Assembly (NCBI GenBank): GCA_015680685.1
Contig: MNCI01035767.1
Location: 759,472 to 823,471 of the forward strand
DNA: 64,000 bases
Direction of reading: 5' to 3'
Origin: Gnetum montanum
Lineage: Eukaryota > Streptophyta > Gnetopsida > Gnetales > Gnetaceae
The notes beneath the pieces were generated by a model, which was not told the DNA's origin, ran no database searches, and saw only the letters and a program-made list of their open reading frames with translations. How positions within the stretch are numbered: the first letter of the stretch is position 1; each line of letters opens with the position of its first letter. The position numbers and the translations under genes were made by a program. Positions 48,169-58,756 of the stretch are shown piece after piece.

Positions 48169-48791
48169 TGATGGGACGCGATATCGTATTGGCCTTGATA
48201 TCATAATTTGCCACAATGTCTATAAATAAGAAGCAGCTCTCCCTTGTTTAGGGGGGAGTTTAGATTGTAGCTAGACTCTGGCAGTTTGATCCCTCCAGAG
48301 TTAGATTATTTTTTCAGTGTCTGCCCGCAGTGTGGTGAATGTAATTGTACAACATCCTTTATTCGAGTGTGATGTACTTGGACACGCACATGACCGACAA
48401 TAAAGATCAAGATTACTTCATCATTGCAGCATTCACTTTGTTATTTATTTATTTAATTGTTATTTATTGCTTTCTCTCTCACGCTTAAATTCCTAGTAAC
48501 GTGGAATGAGTACGACTTGATTACGAGCATTTAAGTGTGACTACTTGGTATCCCAGTGGCGTACCTAGGATTTGCGCTTGGTAATCCTAGTGGTAGTCAT
48601 GCACGAAGTCCAAGATGTGTACGGATGATCAAGGAATTGGCTGCTCATCGCACTTAGGCTAGATTAGACTCTCTCACCCTTTCCCTCCTAGCTTAGCTTA
48701 GTTAATATTATTTTCCATCGCCTTCANCGGATCGTGCGTGAGAACGTTCGTATTCGTATGGTTGAGTGTAGGGGTACCTCGCCACTCATCA
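48169..48791 (+). repeat. 3' LTR of element E
   Basis: Starts TGATGGGACG and ends CACTCATCA. The TATA box is at 48221-48227. It is shorter than the 5' LTR in two places. Most of the palindrome array is missing. About 160 bp of U5 is absent exactly at the N at 48727, which looks like an assembly join rather than a real deletion. Confidence 0.9.
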
Positions 48792-48796
48792 CTAGG
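48792..48796 (+). repeat. Right target-site duplication of element E
   Basis: CTAGG, matching 40552-40556. Confidence 0.8.
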
Positions 48797-50342
48797 CATA
48801 ACAAGTGATTCACTGTCAGGATTACCAAGCATTAATACATTTAGCTATTAAAGTTGTGGAACAGGAATGCACCCAACCATGTACTTCTATACGAAATCTG
48901 GATGTAACATTCTTTCCGAATGGTCATGTAGATGTGACAAGATTGGGCATTGGCCTTTTGGGTGATCGTACAAACAAACATCACATTAATACTTATGTTT
49001 TGCGGTTGAGCCCCTATCCTCATTTTCTTCAATCCTTTCTGATCATTGAATGGTGTTCTACCATGTTTTTAGGTTTAGTATCCTCTGTTTGTTTTGGTCA
49101 TCAAAGTTATCTTGCGTGGGTCTACCCCAAATAATGTCTACATATTCTCTACATTTTTCATGTACCCACTCTGTCATCTTGTTGATCTTTGCCTCAATTT
49201 CATCTAGTGATTTTAGTATTGGCAAAGGTAGAAATGGTTTCACCTCCTCAAGGTGAGTTGATTTCTCCTCTTTATGATTATGGACCTTTGTTACTTTAAG
49301 AGTTTGGTCCTACTGATATTTTTCAACATTCTCCCATTTGACTATTTCTCCTTCTTTAGCTACTTGCTTAATAAGCTCTTGGAATTGATGGGTTTGTAGT
49401 TCATATAGTTGACTTGGGGCATACATCCCTAGGGTCTCCCTTGTTTCATTATGGAGCCCATCCATGATGTGATACATTAGCCTTTCCTCAGAGAACCCAT
49501 GGCCTGGGCATTTGTTTAACGAAGTGTAATATCTTTCTAAGGTCATGTCCAAGGGTTCATGTTGCCCTTGTTTCCACTCTTGGATTTATCTCCTCAAGAC
49601 TGACACTCTTGCATAGGTTTGATATCTTTCATTGAAGAGGTTTACCATTGTCGACCAACGGCAAATTGATTTCAACTTTAAAGACCTGTACCATACTTTT
49701 TCTTGGCCAACGAGTGTTATAGAAAAGAGCTTAAATCTTTAACACCCATTATCAATATTGTTCCATGCACAAGCATCGTAAAAGGCTTGTAAATGATGTT
49801 GTATCTAAATCATAGCCTTTTGAAAACTTGGCAAAGTTGTTTAATTCAAGCTTGGGTAGATGGCTTTCCTTACGATGCTTGTGGGATATTCGAATAGCCT
49901 CTTGTATATGCATTAGGCTCTTAGTCGCCAGCAGGGGTTCATCGTCACTAAGTAGGTCATGAATTTGTGAGTTGGGACAATGTTGTCATGTTGGCATTCT
50001 TGATTTTTCCCATGCATTTGATTTTTATTTCTATGCTGACCCTTTGAGGAATAGTCATCCATGTTGCAACTTGACTTTGAAAGAGCAAAGAAAGAGAGGG
50101 AGCTGAAAAACTTATCATGACTTTTGTAAGTCTCCCAATCATCCCCTGGTGTACTCTTGCTACCCATTGAGAAGGTCTTAGGCCTTATGGGCCCCCTTGT
50201 TCTAGGGGATGTCCCATCTTCACTAGAGGTGTCTAAGTTGGATGACAAAAGTCCTTGAGTATCATTGGGGTGTTTATGAACATATGAAACTCCTACATAA
50301 GATTGAGTACTCCAAACTTCTTCATTGGTTCTCCAATGAATT
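48797..50342 (-). pseudogene. Gag of element F
   Basis: Minus-strand frames give MSSNLDTSSEDGTSPRTRGP at the N-terminal side. The capsid-like region follows (LFSITLVGQEKVWYRSLKLK, LERYYTSLNKCPGHGFSEER, DGLHNETRETLGMYA) and then a zinc-knuckle-like region near 48.97 kb. The match to element E is close, so E and F are the same subfamily in opposite orientation. The start codon is separated from this part by the 50.34-52.72 kb insertion. Pol is absent; element E abuts at the gag 3' end. Confidence 0.8.
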
Positions 50343-51623
50343 TTTTGGCGACCGTTTGGGACGCGACCACCGAGTGTCCTCGAACAGGATTTAGGTGCCT
50401 GCTAGTCTCTGGCAACACCAAGGCCCAGATACCTCCAAATAAACTTAGTAGTTAATGTGAGTATGTGTATGTGCTGTTGCGGCGTGTGATTGTGAGAAAT
50501 GTAACGATTGCATTACGTGAACTACAAATGACTTACTTTAAAGAGATTCAGCCAACTTTGCCAAGTACTGTGAGTTGTTGAAAATTTCTTATTTTGTTCA
50601 ACTACCTAGTCTACGCGGTCCTTATAATACCTACTTGTAACAAATAAAATTTTGCAAAAACATTTGAGCACAACTCCGCAATCTACTCCTAATTTTCCCC
50701 AGAGAAAGAGATAGTTCCACAAGAAAACTAGAAATAGAGCAAGATTCAATGGAAATAAGCAGAAAAGAAAAGAAAGCAGATTTGTGTAGACCTCAAATAT
50801 TTAAACAAGGTAAAATGACACGAGTAAACACTTCGCAATAAAGCTATCCCAAATTCAATATCTACGAATTGTTCAAACTTCCAAGGCTCAAACAAGCAAT
50901 ATCTTCAAGACAATCCTATTATGCTACCAAAAATTGCTGCGTAAACTACCACGTACGAGACTCCATTTTGACTAGATAATAGATGTCAACGATTGCATTC
51001 AAACAGAACCTTTAAAAGACTTGACAATTTCTGATTGAAATACCACGAGAATTCACTTTAAAGATAAAAAGAAGCTATTCTGGTCCCATCAAAATACCAA
51101 AGATTTTCTGAACCCTCTCGACTACTGAATTGTTCAACGGCGTGACTACAAACAGAGGCTCTCTTACAACAATCCCAATAGCAGTTCCCACACGTTGCAC
51201 AATAATGAAATTTACTACTAAAATGCTCTTAAGGCTTTTAAACACAAGCGCTTCTATGGCAAAATTTTAATAGAAATTTCTATCGGGCAACAAGAACAAT
51301 AAGAGCAATCTAAAAATCCCAAAATTACTTGCCAAGGATGATACTATCTAAACCACTAGCTAAACAATTTAAACAAAACAAAAAATGAAATGCATAACTC
51401 ACAGGACCATGACAAAGAGGCTGAAATCTTTATTCTAGCAAGCCATCTTGCAAGCAATCTTCTTTACAAATCTTCTTTGATCCCAAGTGTGATGTGTGAG
51501 ACCCAATGTTATGATGATGATCCTCCCTCCTCCTTGACCCTTGAAGCCTTTTTATAGGGTTCCAAGGTAGGTAGGGAAGTTACATATTCAAAAATATCTC
51601 ACCTAACTTCTCTCCCAAGTAAC

Positions 51624-51690
51624 TTGGCCAACCAATTAGGAGATTACTTGCCCAACAAGTTAGGAGGTTACTTGCCCAACAAGTTAGGTA
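51624..51690 (+). repeat. Short tandem repeat ttgcccaacaagttaggagg
   Basis: Two to three imperfect copies of a roughly 24-bp unit between the TATA box and the minisatellite of the inserted element. Confidence 0.65.
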
Positions 51691-51740
51691 AGTTACAACA
51701 ATTTTGGGTGGTTTCAACCACCAAAGAGATAAAAAAGCTG

Positions 51741-52013
51741 CAGTTGACAAGTGTCCCATGTAGTTGCCAAGTGTCTTCATGTAGTTGCCAAGTGTCTTCA
51801 TGCAGTTGCCAAGTGTCTTCATTCAGTTGCCAAGTGTCTTCATTTAGTTGCCAAGTGTCTTCATTCAGTTGCCAAGTGTCTTCATGCAGTTGCCAAGTGT
51901 CTTCATTCAGTTGCCAAGTGTCTTCATGTAGTTGCCAAGTGTCTTCATGCAGTTGCCAAGTGTCTTCATTCATTTGCCAAGTGTCTTCATTTAGTTGCCA
52001 AGTGTTCACCATG
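51741..52013 (+). repeat. 21-bp minisatellite, about 13 units
   Basis: Units of tagttgccaagtgtcttcatg with t/c at the first base and g/t at the last; eleven are full-length and near-perfect, flanked by degraded copies. It lies upstream of the minus-strand TATA box of the 2.4-kb insertion, in the position of U3 enhancer repeats. More diverged ttgacaagtgtcc/ttgacaagtggcc copies continue to about 52140. Confidence 0.9.
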
Positions 52014-52759
52014 GAGAGAAACAAGTTGCAGTTGACACGTGTCCCATTTAGTTGACAAGTGGCCATTGTGGAGATAAAGAGGTTGTAGTTGACAAGTGGC
52101 CTTTGTGGTGGTTATAACCACCATTTCAATTGACAAGTGTTCAATTCTCATAGGACTTTGAACAATTGTTGCATAAATTCCCTTTTTAAATCAATATTAT
52201 ATTTTATTGTTATTTATATCATAGTAGTAGAGATAATAACCATGGATTTGATGCATGGGTTGATATATAAATATATGTATGCGTATACAACCGAATGCAT
52301 AAGTGGAGTTGTACTCTCACATTTTAATTTGTGGCACCTCGAATGTAATCCCAGTTATATCAAGGCCGATTCCATATTCATCTTCTCTGCACTTTATTAC
52401 AGAAAAAGTAACTAGAGCTACTCTATCATAAGCTAGAGAGATATCTACAATTGATACACCATTTTCTTTTGACTCTAGATAAACCCTCATGCCAACATTC
52501 CCAATTGCAATGTCATTATCCCTTGATTTTCAAAACATTCAATTCAGCAACATTTTCATTTCTATTCCAACTTCATGGTTAATTAACTGTTGCAGAATTC
52601 TTTACAAGAAAGAACATAATCCTCCTTGAACAGTTTCAGTTCATTAGGATTCTGTACCTCACCATTTGCAAATAAGTCCACCTGTTCCATGAAATGGTAA
52701 AAATGTGCCAACAAAATTACCTCGCTAGATGTTTTGTTATCGTTGTCTTGTGAAATAGA

Positions 52760-52762
52760 CAT
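52760..52762 (-). other. Gag start codon of element F
   Basis: The ATG opens MSISQDNDNKTSSEV. Leader sequence from the primer site to this codon parallels element E (acacaacttcacaacaATG versus acacaatttacaaccATG), which fixes the start. Confidence 0.6.
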
Positions 52763-52877
52763 GGTTGTAAATTGTGTGTGATTTAATTGAATTTAATTTC
52801 TTTGTCTAAAAGATATATTGTTAATACCATGTTACAACAATCTTGTATGATATAACTAATCTAGATAACTAGCACCG

Positions 52878-52895
52878 TCCTTGGCAATGGCGCCA
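52878..52895 (-). other. Primer-binding site of element F
   Basis: Plus-strand tccttggcaatggcgcca ends in CCA next to the LTR. Its reverse complement TGGCGCCATTGCCAAGGA is close to the intact Athila/Tat primer site and is the best preserved in the window. Confidence 0.85.
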
Positions 52896-52896
52896 A

Positions 52897-54064
52897 TGAT
52901 GATTAGCAAGGTACCCCTATGTTCAACTATACGAATACAAGCATGTACGTGCATTTCGGTCAAACTTCGTAGATGGACTAGTTGTGGCACCTAGACAATT
53001 ATAAATTGATTGCAGTTCGCCGCCTTCCCACCTAGACTAGTATTTGCTTTGTCACATATGGTTTAGTCTAGAGTGAGGTGTATGATGTGATTCTAAACTA
53101 GGATACTCCTAGAGACAATGGAAAGCAATCTTGATTAAGCTAATAGGCAACATAAAGTAAAATCTAAGTTAGCCTAAGCACGATGAGCATCTTTCCTTAA
53201 TCATCTGTACGCATTTTGGACCTCGTGTACTACTTCTGGGAATTCCAAGTACACATTACTTGAGCACTACTAGATACACTACTAGGTTACCAAGTAGTTA
53301 CACTTAAATGTTCATAATTAAGTTGTACTCATTCTGCATTAGCAATAGGAAGTGTAAATGATAATAAAGGAAATATTAACTAGATAGATAACAATAAATA
53401 ATCAAAAATTAAAGTAAATAAAAGCTAAGTAAATAATAATGAAAGTGAGAGTAATTAATTGCTAAGTAGACTATGGTTTAATCTAGCCTAACATAAGTAA
53501 CTGTTTCCACTTCTCGAACACATCCTAAACTTCAAGAAAACACTGTTGATCTATCAAATGCTAACTGTTTATGAGCTATCAAGTGTCACACGTATGGTCG
53601 TGCTTGTGTAATTTAATGATTTGCTTAATTAATCAAAATGAATTGCTGTGCTAATAACATGAATGTAAAGTGCATAAAATAAAATAAAATAAAATAAATG
53701 CGTAAGAAAACAAATCTCAAGTGGTGCAAGGATGGATCAAAGAGCTCGTCTTTATTGCCAACACAATGGTGTGCTCAGGTACATCAATGCTTGAATAAAG
53801 ATCCATTCACACTTAGACATTCTGCTGTGGGCACTTGAAAAATATTCTAACTTTCAAATATACAGATTGTAAGAGTTTCACTACTTGATTGCTAAAAAAC
53901 ATGCTCCCAATTGTGCGCCTGGGCACTATATTTATAGATCCAAGAGTAACCCGGAAATAACTGCTCTAATAATTAGAATAACCATTTTAATAATAATTGC
54001 TCTAATAATTAAAGTAACCACTCTAATAATAACCATTCTAATAATTAGAGTAACTGCTTCATCA
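52897..54064 (-). repeat. 5' LTR of element F
   Basis: Runs tgatgattag...ctgcttcatca, 1168 bp. The minus-strand TATA box lies at about 53927-53936. R-U5 is strongly similar to element E (gcaaggtacccctatgttca versus gtgaggtacccctacactca). U3 is different and contains tandem taataattagagtaac-like units at about 53955-54056. Confidence 0.8.
53955..54056 (-). repeat. U3 tandem repeats of LTR F
   Basis: Four to five imperfect copies of ctaataattagagtaaccat in tandem just upstream of the minus-strand TATA box. Confidence 0.7.
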
Positions 54065-57000
54065 ATAACTAATAAAGATACTATGAAATCCCAAAGATCT
54101 CGATTTAACCTTGATTTGCTAACTCAAAAGGAAGTAATAAAATAGATAAAAGTTATTAATTAGGAGCATAAATATAGTAGATCAATATAGCATAGAAAAA
54201 TTTTATAATACTTTGATGTATAATTAAATAAAATTTATTTAGAGAAAATTTGAGATTTGCACAATAACAAAAAGAATGTTGTCTAAAAATTCCACTAGTT
54301 GCATCATAGCATAGTGTATAAAACAATTAATTGAACATCTAGAAATAAATTTATTTGTAGTTTAAGTTTATTTAATTAAGTATTAATATATTAATATATT
54401 AATGTATAATAAGTAATATTAAATTTTCCCAAACATATAACACACGCTGAAATGAAAAAAGTTCCTTGTAATCTCACGGTTCCAACAATACAAATGGAAA
54501 ATTCATATCTATCATACTTTATTAATTATTCACAAAAATAAATACATGGCTCAAATATTCAAGAAGTCTATAAGGTTGCCATTTCATAAAAATACAAAAT
54601 ATACAAAAATTATTTTTCAAGTTGAGGGGCTCCATCTTATACAGAATTTGTCCATCTTCATCCTATGCTCCTCTGTAGACATTTTCTTGGCTACTCTGGG
54701 CTCTTTCCATCAAACTATAGGAGGAATGATAACTCCTTAAATAAGAAAGATTATTTTATTTCCCTCTTCATAGAGCATAAAGTTTATGGGCCAAATTATT
54801 AGGTTACTATCTAGAGGGAGGTTTTTAATAAAATATTGAAAAATGTTTTCTAGTATATAAATGCTACAAATTTTTCAAAAATCCAAAAAAAAAAATCTAA
54901 AAATCCATAGAATGTATATTTTAATTATTTAATTTTTTAGTATCCAAAGATATCATAAATTGTTCAACAAAAACCCAAAGAACATATATTTTATCCAAGC
55001 ATCTTCAAAGTCTAGGTCTTAGTTATCCTCACTACCAAAGGGATTCATTGATAGATCTTAGAATAAATTTACTACTATCATATCACTAAATTCACGTACT
55101 CAATGCCATAGTCTCAGCTAAATCCATAGCCTCGCATGAACTTACAAATCAAAATCTAGGGTAGGAAATCTATCCAACCCTTTTTCTTGTGGGATGGATC
55201 TCACTAAAGAACACTGCATTTAAAAGATTTGTGGCTCCTACTAACAACTGAGAAAAATTGGTCCCATAAATATTATTATTTTATTCCAAAAGTTCAAAAG
55301 GTGTCTAAAATGGCCAAAAATCCATAAAAGTTCAAATTCCACAAAATTCTTGCAAAATCATGTTTTTGTCATGAGCAAATTCCAAATATTCATAAAATAT
55401 CTAAGGGCATGTTGGGCATAATTTCCATAACTCACCAAAAGATAAAAAATGATATGAATAGGATTAAAATATTTTTTTCATTAAAAAAGCCCAAAATTAT
55501 AAAAATGCAGCAAAATCTATGTAGATTAATTAAAATCCTTGAAGAATAACAAAAGACCAGGAAAATCCATAACAAGATGGGGTAGCCATGTAAAAGGAAA
55601 ATAAAATAAGCTTCCTTGTGTTGGTAGGGCTTCTAGAATTCTCTTGTGTTTTCCTTTCCCACTTAATGCTCTCAATTGGTTTTTTCTTCACTTAACCTGT
55701 CATACCCAAAACTCTTCTTCAAACTACAATGAGATGTATCTAGAACTATTACCTATTTATAAGAGGAAGAACTTAAAAAATTGGGCTCAAATCAACTTCA
55801 AAACAAAGAAGAAAGGGGGAAAATGTTTTTTAGAAAAATGTGACAAGATATTGTTTTGGAAAACAATGACAAAAAGAAAAAAGCAAATGATGGAAAATAG
55901 GGGCAAAAACATACAGTAAAGAAAGATGGTGAGTATATCCTTTACTTATAATATATATGTTATGCATTTTCATGTTTAACTTTTATGTTTTCAACATTTT
56001 TCAACTAGCTCACATGACACAATCGATTTAACTTTTAAATTTTTTATTTTTTATCCTTATTTTTCTCTAAGTTCTTTTCTTTAATTTCTCTCTCCATGCA
56101 CTCAAACCCTCATAACATGCACACTAAGATTCCAAATCAAATTCTGTTTAAACCTGCAAGATCCTTATCAAGTGTTTTACCAAATTGTATGTTGAAATCT
56201 TATCTAAGCATTACTTATCATAGTTATCTAGTGCAAATGCTGAAACTTTTATAGTATTTTAGCAAATTAGAAAATGTGATTTTTTGAAAACCGTAACTTT
56301 GATTCTAGTGAACCAAGGATCAAAACCTATGTTTTTGAACATCACGGACACGTCAGTAAAGTTAGATCCTAGGTAGGACATCATCCTAAGATACTACCAT
56401 AACAAAGATTATTTATACAATATTTAATTATAATTAAAAATGGACTCCAAATCCTAGTTTAATGACAAAAGGTAACAAGGGATATGGTCTAGGTAGAGTC
56501 AGGGTCCATAATTGTTCTAGGAACAGAGCATTATATAATCACATGTGCATAATGAAAATTAAAGATGCATAACTAGATGTGCATAATTAAGGATAAATGT
56601 GTATAGCTAAACACTTGTAAAGGAATGATAACTAACAAAAGAAAAACTTCCTAGGGTAATTGGATTTCAAAATTTAATCATAAAATATAAAGTAGATCTA
56701 TGACTAAGATCCAATAGTAGTAAAATAAAGGATACAAAACTTTAACAAAGCATCATAGCAAGCAGATTGCATTCACTTGTGCAGAAAACCAGTAACAACA
56801 ACAAGAATAGTAATGATAGTAATGCAATCCTATAATTTAACCAAGATTATTAGAGCTCATTCATTGAAACACATCTAACAACATTAAAGAATTAATAATA
56901 TGCATTAGATTAAATAACTAAACGTTGCATATTCTTAGGTTGTGACAGCTGGTTTTTGTGATGTAAAACTAAAGGATGGGTAATCTATATGAGTTTGTTT

Positions 57001-58040
57001 ATAGGCTCAGTTCATCCACAAGAGGTGAAGTTGGCCAACTAGTGCTTGAGGAGAGTCATTGGCATCCAAGATAGGTGAGACCTTTATGGACCAAGAGTCC
57101 TTGCAAATGATTGATCCTACTACATTCTAAGTTTGCCTATCTCTTGACATTTCATGAATCTCATGGTTTGGATGTTATTTTTTGTATCTAATCTTTGGAT
57201 TTTGAACTGGTTTCTTATGCAACATGTGCCCTATCTATCAACTTGTTCTAGGTGCACCAAGGTAATTATCTCTACTAGAAGTTTTCTAATCCTTCCTACA
57301 TGTGTGGATGCAAATCTTTGGAGCTTTTCTTTATGTTTTCACATTTTGATATGTGGTAATGATGATCATGATGTATTTTAGCTTTTATGATATTGGATAT
57401 TATCAACTCTCTTTTGAGGCTACAAACATGTTATGCTATAAGGTTTATGGATAATGAAATTACTACTTAAAGTACTCTGATATGTTATTGTTTAATTATG
57501 CATTTTGGTTAAGGTTTATAATGCTTATGGTGATTATTTTCTTTTGATTATAAGCATTATGACATCACATGCCCATGTTGTAAGATTCGCGTAATTAAAC
57601 TTGGGTTATGTAAGTGTTAAATTTTGCAATGTGACAAAAAACAACAAAGAGGAAGATCAAAGTAGGCATAGAAAAGGTGACAATAAAAAATGGAAAATAA
57701 TGTGGAATCACTAGTGATGTAGTTCGTCATAGAAATAGATAGTTTTATTATAATCAATAGTCATGCTTTATTATAGGTCCAATTGACCTATGATTTTTGT
57801 AACTAGCTTTACAAAATTTCTATGGAAAGAATTGAGCTTGTCCATTTAAGATTGATAGTATGATAATCACCATTACGATGCCTTTATCTCATCTCTATAA
57901 GCTAAACATTAACAGAGTAAAGGATTGATTTGACAATAAATATGGTGACTTTACTTCATTTCTATATGTTGATCATTAACATTGTAAAGGATTGATTTGA
58001 CAATAAATATTTATGGTTAGTTGTTTACCTAATTTCATTG
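54065..58040. other. AT-rich intergenic region, no recognised gene
   Basis: Four kilobases of AT-rich sequence with only short, low-complexity ORFs. A local duplication (gtaaaggattgatttgacaa) occurs at about 57918 and 57979. I see no retroelement domain, RNA gene or other structure I can support. Confidence 0.5.
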
Positions 58041-58047
58041 TTTGAAT

Positions 58048-58305
58048 GTGGAGGTGTTAGCCTATTAGTAAGGGGTAGGGGTGGGGTGTGTGGGTGTTGG
58101 AACCCCAAAAGAATTGTAATATAGTTCAATTAGAACTTTATAACTTAGCATTGCCTATCAAAATTGAATCCATGACCTAGAGTTTGCAAATCCAAAGTCT
58201 TACCACTAGGTCAACACCTGATTTTGGGTTTACTTCTTAGGTGCAATGCTGAGCTATAAAGTTCTAATTGGTCTATATTGGGTTCCACCACCCTAGTCCC
58301 CAGTC
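58048..58305 (-). mobile_element. tRNA-derived SINE, minus copy plus partial plus-strand copy
   Basis: The minus strand from 58218 reads AGGTGTTGACCTAGTGGTAA (A box), then GGATTCAATTTTG (B box), then AGGCAATGCTAAGTTATAAA and GTTCTAATTGAACTATATT, ending in GGGGTTCCAACACCC. A plus-strand head fragment starts at 58052, and a plus-strand body fragment (caatgctgagctataaagtt) at 58244-58300. Together they form a small inverted arrangement. The body equals that at 23.78 kb. Confidence 0.7.
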
Positions 58306-58756
58306 CCATCCCCGAAATTTATAATGTTATAATGTGTGTCTCAAAATGTAGCTTGGAATGAAATCTTTGAATTACATATCACAAGTAGCATGCACTAACG
58401 AAGTAAACTATATTTCATTAATAATTCAAATAAAGGAAAACATTTTTTTCAAAATGGATAGTGTCACAATAAAAGTCCTCATCAGGGGCAGCTGGTTTAG
58501 GTCAAAAAGCTCCTCTTCTTCATCCACATTAATGGAAGAAAATCTCTTTTTTCTGTTGCTATAGCTCTCCTGCTGTTGCTAGACTTGGCCTGAACCAGAA
58601 ACAAGAGCTACTGAACCTGTGAAATTGTGAGTGCCCCTATTTGCAAAGACCCTGTGACATTGCATGTGGCCTCCAAGAGCCTACCTAGATCAGAAAACCT
58701 TCAAGCACACTGAGGACTAATGCCCCAAACTGGGCTGCTTTAAAAATTGCTGCTAC

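Larger units (their letters stand above)
40557..48791 (+). mobile_element. Element E: complete LTR retroelement without pol, carrying a cargo ORF
   Basis: Bounded by two LTRs (40557-41394, 48169-48791) and a ctagg duplication. Inside are a primer-binding site, gag (41537 to about 43285, partly N), a non-coding block shared with B and D (about 43.3-44.65 kb), an internal TATA/palindrome region (44.67-44.77 kb), a cargo ORF (45239-48001) and a polypurine tract (48158-48166). No protease, RT, RNase H or integrase motif is seen in any frame. E therefore looks non-autonomous, mobilised in trans by relatives. Stops in both gag and cargo show it is no longer intact. Confidence 0.85.
50343..52717 (-). 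mobile_element. 2.4-kb insertion in the gag of element F, probable LTR-type sequence
   Basis: Comparison with element E shows that F's sequence ccaatgaa...cctcgctagatg is contiguous there but split here. Both edges carry an AATT (gaatt at the left, aaaatt at the right), a possible short duplication. A minus-strand TATA box (RC ctataaaaagg) lies at about 51548-51558. The left end starts ttttggcgaccgtttgggac. The part beyond about 52150 has a short minus-strand coding-like stretch (HFMEQVDLFANGEVQNPNEL). It may be a solo LTR or a small non-autonomous element. Confidence 0.5.

Noticed and set aside
51741-52013. CRISPR-like array
   Set aside because: Units are contiguous with no variable spacers, and the context is a plant nuclear retroelement.
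51624-52066. Repetitive protein ORFs (CQVSS and EDTWQL heptads) on both strands
   Set aside because: They are by-products of a 21-bp stop-free minisatellite in a non-coding region.
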